Shown here: positions 27,578 through 42,292 of the stretch, piece by piece | Layout: each line of letters starts with the position of its first letter | Position numbering within the stretch: the stretch's first letter is position 1 | DNA from: Nocardiopsis gilva YIM 90087 | Lineage (GTDB): Bacteria > Actinomycetota > Actinomycetes > Streptosporangiales > Streptosporangiaceae | Direction: 5' to 3' | Assembly (NCBI RefSeq): GCF_002263495.1 | Contig: NZ_CP022753.1 | Location: 372,001 to 436,000, forward strand | Length of the DNA stretch: 64,000 nucleotides | Program-made: the position numbers and the translations under genes | Notes under the pieces: generated by a model | The model's database searches: none | What the model was told of the DNA's origin: nothing | Seen by the model: the letters and a program-made list of their open reading frames with translations, nothing else

Positions 27578-28427
27578 TGCTGGACTCCAGGGGCGTCTTA
27601 TGGAAGTACTACGGGCAGGCCCCACGCGAGCGGGACCCTGATGTCTGAGCTTGGTCGACGTCGCGGGGACGTTCGAGGCAGAGAACATCGCCCGCTCGCG
27701 CCGCCACGTCGCTGGATCCGAACGCTGCACCCGGGCAACGGCGGACCGCAGACGGATAGCGACTCAAGCATAAAGAAGATACGGGCTGTGCCCGCACCGG
27801 TCAAATCGACTCCTCGGGCGACCAGGGACGACGTGTCCCTCCCGTACCGGCTCCGACTCTACCCGCGGGCGTGGCCCCGGCCACCACTACGCAGCGCCAC
27901 CAACGAGCACGGGAACCCAGTGCGCGCCGACTCTGTCCACAGAAATCCGGGTCTGTGGATAACGGGTTCTCCACAGACTGTGGGCTTCCCACATGCCACC
28001 CCGGTCTGTGGATAACGTGGGAGGCGGACAACCCGCCGTGCTCCATGCCCCGACCTGTGGATTCGCCCCCATTACCCCCAGCCCGACTCCGGGTTGAACT
28101 GCGGATTGTGGATAACTCACCCGCACCGTCGGACATCTGGGAGGCTGTGCATAACGGTGTGCACAACCTGTGGATCATCCGCTAAAGCTGTGGAACTCCC
28201 GCCGAGCAACCGAAAATCCTCGCCGCGAACGTGGCGTCGGCCGTACACAGCCAATCCACAGTTGGACCCCTGGTTACCCACAGGCCACCCTTGGTGACGG
28301 AGGATTCGCCCCCGTCCCGTGAGGGTCCGAGCAACGGGGACAATGGTGCGTCCGGGGCAGTCTCGCTCGGGTGTGTCAGGAGAAGTAGAAGACCAGGTGA
28401 AAAGGGGACGAACCATGGCAGGTCACC
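27578..28427. other. rpmH-dnaA intergenic region with DnaA boxes (left part of oriC)
   Basis: 850 bp without a gene. Exact TTATCCACA boxes (read on the minus strand) lie at 27954-27962, 28007-28015 and 28107-28115, CTGTCCACA at 27933-27941, and near matches at 28056 and 28146-28178. It must also hold the divergent promoters of rpmH and dnaA. DnaA boxes here can serve both dnaA autoregulation and origin function. Confidence 0.8.
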
Positions 28428-30125
28428 GTGTCTGAGGCACAGGTCAACCTCCCAATGGTGTGGTCGAGTGTGCTGGACAGCCTCGACAACAGCACGCTTC
28501 CCCCGCAGCAGCGGGCGTGGCTCCCGCAAACCCGGCCACTCGGGCTGATCGAGGACACCGCGCTGCTGGCCGCGCCGAACGAGTTCGCCAAGGAGGTCCT
28601 GGAGACCCGGCTGCGTCCGGCCATCAGCCAGGCCCTCTCCGCCGCGCTGGGGCGCGAGATCCGGGTGGCGGTCACCGTCGACCCGACCGCCGTGCAGCCC
28701 GCGCCGCCCACCACGCCGGCCGTCCCCCGGGACGTTCCGGCACCGCCCGCGACCCAGGAGCCGCTGCCCGGCGGTCCGTTCACCCGCCCGGCGGCACCGC
28801 AGCCCGCGCCCTTCAACGAGCCCGCGGCCCCCCAGTACGCGCCGCAGGCCGCGCAGGACCCCTCTGGTTATCCACAGCCCTATGGAGACCCCGGCGCCGC
28901 ACCGTCCGACCAGGGCGAGGACCTGCTCGCGCCCAACCGCTGGGAGACCCCGGCCGCACCGCCCGCGCCCACCGACGTCCCGGCGGAGGACCAGCCGGCG
29001 GGAGGCGGCGGGATCGTCCCCACGGAGGCCCCCGGCGGCGCCGATGACACCGGCGGTACGGACGGGCAGGCGGCGTCGTCCGGGGAACCGGCGCGGCTCA
29101 ACCCGAAGTACACGTTCGACACCTTCGTCATCGGTTCCAGCAACCGGTTCGCGCACGCGGCGGCGGTCGCCGTGGCCGAGGCCCCCGCCAAGGCCTACAA
29201 CCCGCTGTTCATCTACGGCGGCTCGGGGCTGGGCAAGACCCACCTGCTGCACGCGATCGGCCACTACACCCAGCGCCTCTACGACGGGGCGCGGGTGCGC
29301 TACGTGAGCTCGGAGGAGTTCACCAACGAGTTCATCAACTCCATCCGCGACGGCAAGGCCGACGGCTTCCGCCGCCGCTACCGCGACATCGACGTCCTCC
29401 TGGTCGACGACATCCAGTTCCTGGAGAACAAGGAGCAGACCCAGGAGGAGTTCTTCCACACCTTCAACACCCTGCACAATTCCGACAAGCAGATCGTCAT
29501 CTCCAGCGACCGGCCGCCCAAGCAGCTGGTCACACTGGAGGACCGGCTGCGCAACCGGTTCGAGTGGGGACTGATCACCGACGTCCAGCCGCCGGAGCTG
29601 GAGACGCGGATCGCCATCCTGCGCAAGAAGGCGGCCCAGGAGCGCCTGGCGGCGCCGCCGGAGGTGCTGGAGTTCATCGCCAGCAAGATCTCCACCAACA
29701 TCCGCGAGCTGGAGGGCGCGCTCATCCGGGTGACCGCCTTCGCCAGCCTCAACCGGCAGTCGGTCGACCTGCACCTGACCGGCATCGTCCTCAAGGACCT
29801 CATCCCCAACGACGAGGGGCCGGAGATCACGGCCGCGGCCATCAAGGCCGAGATCGCCGACTACTTCGGCACCAGTGTCGACGACCTGTGCGGAACCTCG
29901 CGCTCCCGGGTGCTGGTCACCGCCCGGCAGATCGCGATGTACCTGTGCCGGGAGCTCACCGATCTGTCCCTGCCCAAGATCGGGCAGCAGTTCGGCGGCC
30001 GCGACCACACCACGGTCATGCACGCCGACCGCAAGATCCGGTCCCTTATGGCGGAACGCCGCTCGATCTACAACCAGGTCACGGAACTCACCAACCGGAT
30101 CAAACAGCAGTCGCGGAATATCTGA
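28428..30125 (+). CDS. dnaA: Chromosomal replication initiator DnaA
   Basis: AAA+ initiator that binds DnaA boxes and melts oriC. 565 residues from GTG; a nearby ATG runs into a stop. Domain I is about 1-85. Domain II is a long Pro/Ala-rich linker (about 86-220) as in streptomycetes. Domain III has Walker [10 protein letters not shown] near 263 and Walker [14 protein letters not shown] near 323. Domain IV has the signature [15 protein letters not shown] near 523. Surrounded by DnaA boxes on both sides. Confidence 0.96.
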   Translation: MSEAQVNLPMVWSSVLDSLDNSTLPPQQRAWLPQTRPLGLIEDTALLAAPNEFAKEVLETRLRPAISQALSAALGREIRVAVTVDPTAVQPAPPTTPAVPRDVPAPPATQEPLPGGPFTRPAAPQPAPFNEPAAPQYAPQAAQDPSGYPQPYGDPGAAPSDQGEDLLAPNRWETPAAPPAPTDVPAEDQPAGGGGIVPTEAPGGADDTGGTDGQAASSGEPARLNPKYTFDTFVIGSSNRFAHAAAVAVAEAPAKAYNPLFIYGGSGLGKTHLLHAIGHYTQRLYDGARVRYVSSEEFTNEFINSIRDGKADGFRRRYRDIDVLLVDDIQFLENKEQTQEEFFHTFNTLHNSDKQIVISSDRPPKQLVTLEDRLRNRFEWGLITDVQPPELETRIAILRKKAAQERLAAPPEVLEFIASKISTNIRELEGALIRVTAFASLNRQSVDLHLTGIVLKDLIPNDEGPEITAAAIKAEIADYFGTSVDDLCGTSRSRVLVTARQIAMYLCRELTDLSLPKIGQQFGGRDHTTVMHADRKIRSLMAERRSIYNQVTELTNRIKQQSRNI

Positions 30126-30702
30126 CCCCGAAATTCCCGGCGCTGCCGCCGAGTTATCCCCAGAGGATGGCCATTTTCTGTGGATAACCGGTGGATAACC
30201 CTGGGGACGAGAGCGCCGATCCTGTGGGCAAGCTGTGGGCGGCTTGTGGGCAACGTGACCGACCATGGGATGACCTATCCCCGGGCGTTGTGGGTAGCCG
30301 GTGGATAACCGGTGGATAAGCAGTGGACAACCCGTGGACAACGTGTGGAACACCGATCCCCGTCCACAGAGCGACGAGTTATCCCCAGCCGCCGTCCCCA
30401 AGCGCGGTGGATAAAAAATCGCCGTTCACCTGCGTCGACAGTGCTTATCCACAGTATCCACAGCCCCTATTACTACGACGCCTACCTATAGACCCCACGT
30501 GGCTTCTCAATCAGGTTTCCCCCAGATCTGTGGACAAGCTCCGGACGGCTCGATGGCCCCCGCCCGGCATCGAGGCGAGTCCGATCCGATGAGGTGTTGC
30601 GGGCACCGAGGACGGTCGAGTACGGGTACCGTGTGAAGCCGTCCCCTCTGGCGTGCTTCTCCACAGGGGGTCCCCTAGGTTTCGAGGAAAGCGAGTCGGA
30701 TA
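30126..30702. other. Replication origin oriC (dnaA-dnaN region)
   Basis: 577 bp without a gene and dense in DnaA boxes. Exact TTATCCACA at 30179-30187 (minus) and 30445-30453 (plus); TTGTCCACA at 30529-30537 (minus); near matches at 30190, 30300, 30311, 30322, 30333, 30406 and 30454. A GGTGGATAAAAAATC stretch at 30406-30420 and ATTACTACGACGCC near 30470 are the most AT-rich parts. The position between dnaA and dnaN is that of streptomycete oriC. The dnaN promoter is at the right end. Confidence 0.9.
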
Positions 30703-31842
30703 GTGAAGTTCCGGGTCGAACGCGACGTACTGGCCGACGCAGTCGCCTGGACCGCCCGTAGCCTGCCGGTCCGGCCGTCGGTCCCCGTCCTGGCGGGGAT
30801 GCTGCTGGACGCGAGCGAGGGCGAGCGCGGACAGCGGCTGAAGCTGTCCTCCTTCGACTACGAGGTCTCGGCCCAGGTCTCCGTGGAGATCGACATCGAG
30901 GAACCGGGGACCGTCCTGGTCTCCGGCCGCCTCCTCGCCGAGATCACCCGCAACCTTCCTCCACAGACGGTGGAGATCAGTACCGACGGCGCCAAGGTCG
31001 TCGTGGCCTGCGGCAGCGCCAAGTTCACCCTCCTCACCCTGCCGGTGGAGGACTACCCGACCCTGCCGGAGATGCCGGGGCTCACCGGCTCCATCGGCAG
31101 CGACGCGTTCGCCGCCGCGGTCAGCCAGGTGGCTGTCGCCGCGGGGCGCGACGACACCCTGCCGATGCTCACCGGCGTCCGGGTGGAGATCGAGGGCGAT
31201 ACCGTCACGCTGGCGTCCACCGACCGCTACCGCCTCGCCGTCCGCGAGCTCACCTGGAAGCCGGAGAACCCGGAGCTCTCCGCCGTCGCGCTCGTGCCCG
31301 CCAAGACCCTGCACGACACCGCCAAATCGCTGACGAGCGGCGCCGAGGTGTCCATCGCGCTGTCCGGCGCCGACAGCGGCGAGGGCATGATCGGTTTCGA
31401 GGGCGGCGGCCGCCGCACCACCACCCGGCTGCTCGACGGTGAGTTCCCCAAGTACCGCGCGCTCCTCCCGGACTCCTTCGACACCGTCGCCGAGGTGCAG
31501 AAGTCGGAGTTCCTGGAGGCCGTCAAGCGCGTTTCGCTGGTCGCCGAGCGCAACACCCCCCTGCGCCTCGACTTCAGCGAGGGCCGGCTGGTCCTGGAGG
31601 CCGGTACCGGCGACGAGGCCCAGGCCGTCGAGGCCCTCGACGCCGTTCTGGAGGGCGAGGACATCCAGATCGCGTTCAACTCGGCGTTCCTGATCGACGG
31701 CCTCAACGCCATCGACTCCGACGTCGCCCGGCTGCAGTTCACGACGTCGACCAAGCCCGCGATCATCACCGGCAAGCCGGCCGACGACGCGCCCGCCTCC
31801 GACTACCGGTACCTGATCATGCCGGTCCGTCTCTCCAGCTGA
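30703..31842 (+). CDS. dnaN: DNA polymerase III beta sliding clamp
   Basis: Ring-shaped processivity clamp, 379 residues, three repeated clamp domains. VKFRVERDVLADAVAWTARS opens domain 1, LTGVRVEIEGDTVTLASTDR lies in domain 2, and the protein ends YRYLIMPVRLSS, matching the conserved C-terminus (P-x-R). GTG start with GAGGAAAG upstream. Confidence 0.96.
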   Translation: MKFRVERDVLADAVAWTARSLPVRPSVPVLAGMLLDASEGERGQRLKLSSFDYEVSAQVSVEIDIEEPGTVLVSGRLLAEITRNLPPQTVEISTDGAKVVVACGSAKFTLLTLPVEDYPTLPEMPGLTGSIGSDAFAAAVSQVAVAAGRDDTLPMLTGVRVEIEGDTVTLASTDRYRLAVRELTWKPENPELSAVALVPAKTLHDTAKSLTSGAEVSIALSGADSGEGMIGFEGGGRRTTTRLLDGEFPKYRALLPDSFDTVAEVQKSEFLEAVKRVSLVAERNTPLRLDFSEGRLVLEAGTGDEAQAVEALDAVLEGEDIQIAFNSAFLIDGLNAIDSDVARLQFTTSTKPAIITGKPADDAPASDYRYLIMPVRLSS

Positions 31843-31902
31843 CCTCCAGCTCAAGGCGTCGGCAGTAGCGACATATCCACAGGTGGTTCAGGGGGATCAC
31901 GA

Positions 31903-32808
31903 ATGCAACTTGGTATGGTCGGCCTCGGCAAGATGGGCGGCAACATGGCCGCCCGGCTCCGCGACAAGGGCCACGACGTCGTCGGCTTCGACTTCAACCC
32001 CGAGCTGCGCGACGCCGCCAGCCTGGAGGCGCTGGTCGAGCGCCTGGACGCGCCGCGCGTCATCTGGCTGATGGTGCCGGCGGGCGAGGCGACCGCCACC
32101 GCCATCGAGAAGCTCTCCGACCTGCTGGACGCCGGTGACCTCATCATCGAGGGCGGCAACTCCCACTATGTGGACGACCGCAAGCGCGCCGACATCCTGA
32201 AGCAGTCGGGCGTCTCCTACGTCGACGCCGGCGTGAGCGGCGGCGTGTGGGGCCGCGAGAACGGCTACGGCATCATGGTCGGCGGCGCCGCCGAGGACGT
32301 GGACCGCGCCCGGCCGATCTTCGACGCGCTCACCCCCGACGCCGGCGGCGGCTTCGTGCACGCGGGCGGTGTGGGCGCCGGGCACTTCGTCAAGATGGTG
32401 CACAATGGCATCGAGTACGGCATGATGCAGGCCTTCGCCGAGGGCTACGAGCTCATGGCCGCCTCCGATATCGTGGACGACGTCCCGGGCACCTTCGATA
32501 GCTGGCGCGAGGGCACCGTCGTCCGGTCCTGGCTGCTGGACCTGCTGGTCCGGGCGCTGGACGAGGACCCCGAGCTCGACGAACTGCGCGGCTACGCGCA
32601 GGACTCCGGCGAGGGCCGGTGGACCGTCCAGGCCGCCGTCGACCACGCCGTCCCGGCTCCCGTGATCAGCTCGGCGCTGTTCGCCCGGTTCGCCTCCCGT
32701 CAGGAGGACAGCCCGGCGATGAAGGTCATCGCGGCACTGCGCAACCAGTTCGGTGGCCACGCCGTGGCCAAGACCACCGACGACCCCGCACGGACCCCCC
32801 GCTCCTAG
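31903..32808 (+). CDS. gnd: 6-phosphogluconate dehydrogenase (decarboxylating), short type
   Basis: Oxidises 6-phosphogluconate to ribulose-5-phosphate with CO2 release. 301 residues, the short GndA/YqeC class. Rossmann motif MVGLGKMGGNMAARL, substrate site GGNSHYVDD, the DAGVSGGVWGRENGYGIMVG loop, and the catalytic region GHFVKMVHNGIEYGMMQ. The gene sits between dnaN and recF as in other actinomycetes. Confidence 0.94.
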   Translation: MQLGMVGLGKMGGNMAARLRDKGHDVVGFDFNPELRDAASLEALVERLDAPRVIWLMVPAGEATATAIEKLSDLLDAGDLIIEGGNSHYVDDRKRADILKQSGVSYVDAGVSGGVWGRENGYGIMVGGAAEDVDRARPIFDALTPDAGGGFVHAGGVGAGHFVKMVHNGIEYGMMQAFAEGYELMAASDIVDDVPGTFDSWREGTVVRSWLLDLLVRALDEDPELDELRGYAQDSGEGRWTVQAAVDHAVPAPVISSALFARFASRQEDSPAMKVIAALRNQFGGHAVAKTTDDPARTPRS

Positions 32809-32908
32809 CCGACCGACGCCGACGACCCGGTCCTGGCTGCGCGCGGGTGCTTCCCGGGGCCGGTCGGCACCCCCGGCGGGCCGTGTTTCCCGCCGCGGTC
32901 GCCCTCAT

Positions 32909-32922
32909 GTTTCACGTGAAAC
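32909..32922. promoter_or_regulatory. parS site 5
   Basis: Perfect GTTTCACGTGAAAC in the gnd-recF gap, on the opposite side of oriC from the other four. Confidence 0.95.
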
Positions 32923-32967
32923 TCGAGGGTATGGGGCGATTGGAACGGACGAGGAGAAAGAGGCCAG

Positions 32968-34101
32968 ATGTACGTTTCGCACCTGCAACTGGCCGACTAC
33001 CGGTCCTACGAAACCGCGCACCTGGAGCTCGGCCCGGGCGTCACGACGTTCGTCGGCCCCAACGGCCAGGGCAAGACCAACCTCGTCGAGGCGATCGGCT
33101 ACGTCGCCAGCCTCGGCAGCCACCGCGTAGCCACCGACGCCCCGCTGGTCCGGAAGGGCGCTGACCGCGCCATCGTGCGCGCGGCCGTGGTGAAGGACGA
33201 CCGCCAGGCCGTCATCGAGCTGGAGATCAACCCCGGCAAGGCCAACCGCGCCCGGCTCAACCGCTCCCCCGCCACCCGGCCCCGCGACGTCCTCGGCGTG
33301 CTGCGCACCGTCCTGTTCGCCCCCGAGGACCTCGCCCTCGTCAAGGGCGACCCCGGCGAGCGCCGCCGCTACCTCGACGACCTCCTCGTCGCCCGCGCCC
33401 CCCGCCTGGCCGGGGTGCGGTCCGACTACGACCGCGTCCTCAAGCAGCGCAACGCCCTGCTCAAGTCGGCCTCGGCCCAGTTCTTCAAGCAGCGCTCCGA
33501 GCCGGACCTGTCCACCCTCGACGTGTGGAACGAGCACCTGGCCGAGGCCGGTGCCGAACTGCTCGCCGCCCGGCTGGCCCTGGTCGCTGAGCTCCAGCCG
33601 CTGGTCGCCAAGGCCTACAGCGAGCTCACCACGTCGGGCGGTCCGCCGGTGCTGCACTATCGGTGCTCCGCGGCGCCCGATGATCCGCACCCGCCCGCCG
33701 ACCGCGACCGCCTGGCCGACCTGATGCGGTCGGCGCTGGCCGAGGCGCGGACCGCCGAGCTCCAGCGCGGCGTCAGCCTGGTCGGCCCGCACCGCGACGA
33801 CCTGCTGCTCAACCTCGACGACCTGCCCGCCAAGGGGTACGCGAGCCAGGGGGAGGCGTGGTCGTACGCGCTCGCGCTGCGACTGTCGGCCTTCGAGCTG
33901 CTGCGCGCCGACGGCGACGACCCCGTGCTCATCCTCGACGACGTCTTCGCCGAGCTCGACACCGAGCGCCGGCGCCGGCTGGCCGAGCACGTCCGCCACG
34001 CCGAACAGGTCCTCGTCAGCGCGGCGGTTCCGGAGGACATCCCGGCCGAGCTCCAGGGCGCCCGATTCCGCGTCCGGGACGGGGCGGTGGAACGTGAGTG
34101 A
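32968..34101 (+). CDS. recF: DNA replication and repair protein RecF
   Basis: SMC-like ATPase that loads RecA at gaps, 377 residues. Walker [17 protein letters not shown] (about 28-43), signature region [19 protein letters not shown], and Walker [17 protein letters not shown] start with GAGGAGAAAGAGG upstream. It overlaps dciA by 8 bases. Confidence 0.95.
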   Translation: MYVSHLQLADYRSYETAHLELGPGVTTFVGPNGQGKTNLVEAIGYVASLGSHRVATDAPLVRKGADRAIVRAAVVKDDRQAVIELEINPGKANRARLNRSPATRPRDVLGVLRTVLFAPEDLALVKGDPGERRRYLDDLLVARAPRLAGVRSDYDRVLKQRNALLKSASAQFFKQRSEPDLSTLDVWNEHLAEAGAELLAARLALVAELQPLVAKAYSELTTSGGPPVLHYRCSAAPDDPHPPADRDRLADLMRSALAEARTAELQRGVSLVGPHRDDLLLNLDDLPAKGYASQGEAWSYALALRLSAFELLRADGDDPVLILDDVFAELDTERRRRLAEHVRHAEQVLVSAAVPEDIPAELQGARFRVRDGAVERE

Positions 34102-34594
34102 CGGTGTCGGCCGAGAGGATGTCCGTCCACAGTCTGTGGATGGGGATCCCGCGCCGAGCGGGGCCGACCTGGCCCGGCAGGCGCTCGCCCAGGCGAAGGC
34201 CGCGGCCAAGGAGCGGGGCGCCGCTCCCACCGGGCGCACCCGCCGGACGCGGCGCGGCCGGGTCCGTTCGCGCAACGAGCCGCAGCCCTTCGGCGAGGCC
34301 GTGCGCGCGTGGCTGGTCGAGCACGGCTGGCAGGAGCAGGTGGCGATCGGCGGGGTGTTCGGCCGCTGGACGGAGATCGTCGGCGAGTTCAACGCCCAGC
34401 ACCTGCGCCCGGTGTCCTACGAGGACGGCGAGCTGGTGATCGCGGCGGACTCGCCGACGATGGCCGCGCACGCCCGCGCCATGGTCCGCGACCTCCTGCG
34501 CCGCCTGAACGAGGAGCTCGGCGACGGAACCGTGCACACCATCAAGGTGCAAGGACCCGGTCGAGGACGGGGTCGTTCCCGCAACGGGCACTGA
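34094..34594 (+). CDS. dciA: DciA-type (DUF721) replicative helicase loader/operator
   Basis: 166 residues. The N-terminal 55 are Ala/Arg-rich and disordered. The DUF721 core is [20 protein letters not shown] to [10 protein letters not shown], with [19 protein letters not shown]. DciA interacts with DnaB and replaces DnaC/DnaI in most bacteria. The recF overlap implies translational coupling. Confidence 0.9.
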   Translation: MSDGVGREDVRPQSVDGDPAPSGADLARQALAQAKAAAKERGAAPTGRTRRTRRGRVRSRNEPQPFGEAVRAWLVEHGWQEQVAIGGVFGRWTEIVGEFNAQHLRPVSYEDGELVIAADSPTMAAHARAMVRDLLRRLNEELGDGTVHTIKVQGPGRGRGRSRNGH

Positions 34595-36833
<2,239 letters not shown>

Positions 36834-36892
36834 CCGCGCGTTCGTTTTCTCTCGGTAGCGAACGACTCACCAGCAAAGGAACATTTGAGCCA

Positions 36893-39460
<2,568 letters not shown>

Positions 39461-39616
39461 CGTCGGCGATCAAGCATGATGAGATGGATGGTGCGGAGGG
39501 CACGGCCGGTGGTCGCCCTCCGCACCCCGTATGGGCTGGTCGCCGCCGAGTGCCGGCCCGGCCCGCTATCCCCTTGACCCGGTTTTCACCCGTCACATGG
39601 AAAGTCCAGCGGTAAC

Positions 39617-40561
39617 GTGGCTAAGTCTGAGAATGCGCAACGGGAATCCGCTGCTCCGGAGCCGACCGATGTGAAGGTCGACGACGAGAGCACGGCACAA
39701 TCGGCCGATGAGGCCACCGAACCGGCCGCGGACACGGGCACGGCTCCGGAACCGGCCACCGAAGCCGATGGGGACTCTGGAACTGATGACGCGTCCGACG
39801 CGAACGCGATCGCCGACACGGGGGCGGAGTCGCGTACCGACGCGGATGCGGATACAGCCGCCGACGCTGACGCTGCCGCGGCCGGACACGCGGCCACAGA
39901 GCCGGCCCCCGAGTCCGGTGCGACCGATGCGGCCACGGACACCGGTGCGTCCGACGACGAGCCGGCGGACGGCGACGCCACCGCCACTTCGACAACCTCG
40001 AACGACCCGACCACACCGGCCGAATCGACGACCTCGACCACCTCGGCCAGTGGCTCCGATGCCAACCCGGCGGACACCGAAACCAACCCGGTAGCCGAAA
40101 CTCCGGTGGAGACCGATTCCCAGCAGGGGGGTGTGCCGATGTCGGCACTGCAGGAAGGACCGACCGCGGTCAAGGCGACCGCGTCCAGCCGCAAGGCTCA
40201 CCTGGCCGTCAGCAGAATCGAACCCTGGTCGGTGATGAAGTTCAGCTTCGTCATCTCCCTCGTCTGCTTCATCATCCTCTTCGTCGCGGTCGCCGTGACC
40301 TACGCGATCCTGTCCACCCTCGGCGTCTTCGACGCCCTCACCACCCTGCTCTCCCAACTCGCCGACAGCGGCGAGGGCGAAGAACCCATGCTGAACCCCG
40401 CCAGCTGGTTCTCCCCCGCCCGCGTCCTCGGCTACACCGGCCTGATCGGCGCGCTGAACATCATCCTCATCACCGCCCTGTCCACGGTCGGCGCGATGCT
40501 CTACAACCTCTCGGCCGACCTCGTCGGCGGCATCGACATCACCCTCACCGAATCCGAATAA
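39617..40561 (+). CDS. DUF3566 membrane protein
   Basis: 314 residues. The first 190 are very acidic and rich in Ala, Thr and Asp, with many TDTGA-like repeats, and surely disordered. The C-terminal 120 match DUF3566: KAHLAVSRIEPWSVMKFSFV, two membrane helices (VISLVCFIILFVAVAVTYAIL and IGALNIILITALSTVGAML) and the closing YNLSADLVGGIDITLTE. The gene follows gyrA throughout actinobacteria (Rv0007 position). Function unknown; the long acidic domain is larger than in mycobacteria. Confidence 0.88.
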   Translation: MAKSENAQRESAAPEPTDVKVDDESTAQSADEATEPAADTGTAPEPATEADGDSGTDDASDANAIADTGAESRTDADADTAADADAAAAGHAATEPAPESGATDAATDTGASDDEPADGDATATSTTSNDPTTPAESTTSTTSASGSDANPADTETNPVAETPVETDSQQGGVPMSALQEGPTAVKATASSRKAHLAVSRIEPWSVMKFSFVISLVCFIILFVAVAVTYAILSTLGVFDALTTLLSQLADSGEGEEPMLNPASWFSPARVLGYTGLIGALNIILITALSTVGAMLYNLSADLVGGIDITLTESE

Positions 40562-40568
40562 CCCCACC

Positions 40569-40593
40569 GCTCGGGCCGCGCCCCGGCCCGAGC
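40569..40593 (+). terminator. Terminator after the gyrA/DUF3566 unit
   Basis: Perfect 9-bp arms GCTCGGGCC and GGCCCGAGC around a 7-base loop, 8 bp after the DUF3566 stop. Confidence 0.75.
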
Positions 40594-40717
40594 ACCCGCC
40601 GCAACGCGGTAAACTAAGAACTGAAGAGGGACGCGGTCTCCCGCGCCCCTTCTTCCACTGCCCAGGTGATCTCGTTCGATCCGGGCCGCCGGATACGGTA
40701 GAGTTCTACCGGAGCGA

Positions 40718-40791
40718 GGGCGTATAGCTCAGTCGGTTAGAGCGCATCCCTGATAAGGATGAGGCCCCAGGTTCAAGTCCTGGTACGCCCA
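40718..40791 (+). tRNA. tRNA-Ile (GAT)
   Basis: 74-base cloverleaf. Acceptor GGGCGTA pairs with TACGCCC, the D-arm is GCTCAGTCGGTTAGAGC, and the anticodon stem CATCC/GGATG holds anticodon GAT at 40752-40754. The T-arm CCAGG/CCTGG has TTCAAGT. CCA is not encoded. In most actinobacteria tRNA-Ala follows; here mobile DNA starts instead. Confidence 0.97.
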
Positions 40792-40869
40792 CACGTTTTT
40801 GCAGGTCAGAGCCTGGTTCTCTGTGGTGAGGGCTGGGCTCAAGATCATTTGTCTGTCGTTTGTCCGTGA

Positions 40870-41079
40870 AGGACGCTGCGGCATGGCGCGGCAGACGGCG
40901 GTTTGGACCTGAGCGGCGACCAGGTCGTCCTGCACCCCCGACAGCACCTCGTGCGCCTCGGCGAGCGTCAGTCCGGCGCTGGCCATGGACATCTCCTCCC
41001 GCGCGAACGCGGCCACCTGCTGCGCCGTCGGCGCCGTGCCGTCCTGGGCATCGACGACGACCTGAACAGTGATCTTCAC
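40870..41079 (-). pseudogene. ISKra4-type transposase, N-terminal remnant
   Basis: About 60 to 70 residues beginning MKITVQVVVDAQDGTAPTAQ and continuing to VQDDLVAAQV match the N-terminus of ISKra4-family transposases. Homology is then lost, and the open frame runs uselessly through tRNA-Ile on the opposite strand. It overlaps the passenger-gene stop by four bases (ATGA), as in intact elements. Most of the transposase is missing. Confidence 0.6.
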
Positions 41080-41675
41080 AGGGGCTCCTCCTCGGCGTGG
41101 GCTGGATCGAAGTCCAGGCCGTGCAGGCGTTCGTTGATCGCGGAGTGGTCGAACTCGTTCAGGCGGGCCAGCTCTAGCAGCGCGGCCATCTCCTCGCGAT
41201 GCTCGGCGAGGTAGGTCCCGACTGGCTGGTCGTCGTCGGCGTCCAGGACGGGGGCCAAGATCTCGGCCATCCGGCTGCGACGATCACCAGCGGCCACCGC
41301 TGGCGCAGTTCCAGGAACTGCCGGACATCGCGGCAGCTCTCGGGCGGAGCCTGGCGGGCACCGCCGGTGCAGGCCGGGTACCGCAGGTCCGGCGAGCAGG
41401 CCAGGATGTTCTCCACCCCGCAGGTCCAGCCGGCGTCCGGCCAAGAAGTCGTACTCGTATGTGAAGCGTCCGCCCTCCCGCAGCCCGAACCGCGACAGCC
41501 GCACCCGGTGGGCGTCGGTGGAGAACCCCGGTGTCCCCCCTCTCCACAGCCCGTACTCCACGCCGTGGACGGTGAAGCGGTGCAGCGCCTCATCGCTCCA
41601 GGCGAACGCCGCCTGCAAGATCTCGTGCAGAACGGCCACCGTGGTCTCGGCGTCCACCACAAGCCGCCGCCACAC
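41076..41675 (-). pseudogene. pRiA4b ORF-3-like IS passenger gene, truncated and frameshifted
   Basis: Protein of the family annotated as IS1096 passenger TnpR / pRiA4b ORF-3. The start WRRLVVDAETTVAVLHEILQ, then HRFTVHGVEYGL and FTYEYDFLAG, are normal. The conserved centre (DLRYPACTGGARQAPPESC, RQFLELRQRWPL) is only readable in another frame, and the tail (MAEILAPVLDADDD) returns to the first frame, so there are two compensating frameshifts. The first 20 or so family residues are missing at the junction with an integrase fragment. Confidence 0.65.
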
Positions 41676-41820
41676 TTACGGAACCCGCCTGCGCCAAGAC
41701 GGCGCCGACATCGCCCAAGTCCAAGCCGCCCTCGGCCACGCCTCACTCGACACCTCAGCCCGCTACTTCCGAGCCGGAACCGCCGAAACCACCGCTGTCA
41801 TCGAGCGCGTCTTCGATTAG
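41670..41820 (+). pseudogene. Tyrosine recombinase, C-terminal remnant
   Basis: About 49 residues, TYGTRLRQDGADIAQVQAAL then GHASLDTSARYFRAGTAE, ending in a stop. This is the end of an XerC/D-type integrase with the box II His and catalytic Tyr (ARYF). The rest of the gene is gone, replaced by the leftward IS passenger fragment. It may be the old integrase of an element that entered near tRNA-Ile. Confidence 0.7.
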
Positions 41821-42292
41821 CTGGCGTCCCACAGAAATCCCCGATCTCCGACGCGCTGCGGCTCACCGACTACGCCGCCGCCCTGGCCGACCGTCTCAAA
41901 GGCGGAACACTGGCCCGCCTGCTCCTCCGAGCCCGAACCCAACGCATTGATCCCACCTCAGGTGACAAAGCCGCAGGAGGTACCTGGTGGCACGACACCA
42001 GTCCCTCGCCCCTGTGATCCTGACGAGGACCTCAACCCCCGTGGGACAGCCGGTGAGGCTCATCGGGAACGCAGGCAAGCGCGCCTGCCCGAGCCGCCCT
42101 CCAGAACACCGACGACGCCCCGAGACGCAGACAGAGCGGCGGCGACGGCGGTACGGCGAACGGCGGTACCGGCGGTAGGGCTCACTCGGCGCGCGATCGA
42201 CGAGGCGCTGGAGCGGCCCGAGTTGAGCCCCGCCGAGTTCCTGGCGGCCGAGAGGTGATGATTCGGCCGCTTTCCGGGCGGGACGGGCGGCG
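41821..42292. other. Gene-poor remnant region
   Basis: 472 bp between the integrase remnant and idi. A strong AGGAGG at 41971-41976 precedes GTG 41987, which opens a 63-codon frame ending in an Arg-rich tail; I recognise no family. The codons before it (LTDYAAALADRLKGGTLARL) look like a decayed protein end. Probably debris. Confidence 0.35.

Noticed and set aside
27362-28015. Rightward open frame between rnpA and dnaA
   Set aside because: It crosses rpmH on the other strand and the DnaA-box region; composition is shadow-like.
30179-30345. Repeated GGTGGATAA units looking like a short direct-repeat or CRISPR-like array
   Set aside because: The units are DnaA boxes of irregular spacing without unique spacers or cas genes.
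28182-30401. Long leftward open frame covering dnaA
   Set aside because: Shadow of dnaA; no family similarity and it would run through oriC.
40729-40869. Open frame continuing from the ISKra4 remnant across tRNA-Ile, ending YQDLNLGPHPYQGCALTD
   Set aside because: This part is the antisense translation of the tRNA gene and its flank, so it is not real protein.
41987-42178. 63-codon frame with a strong AGGAGG
   Set aside because: The ribosome site is good, but the product is an Arg/Pro-rich chain without a family and lies among debris; mentioned only in the region entry.
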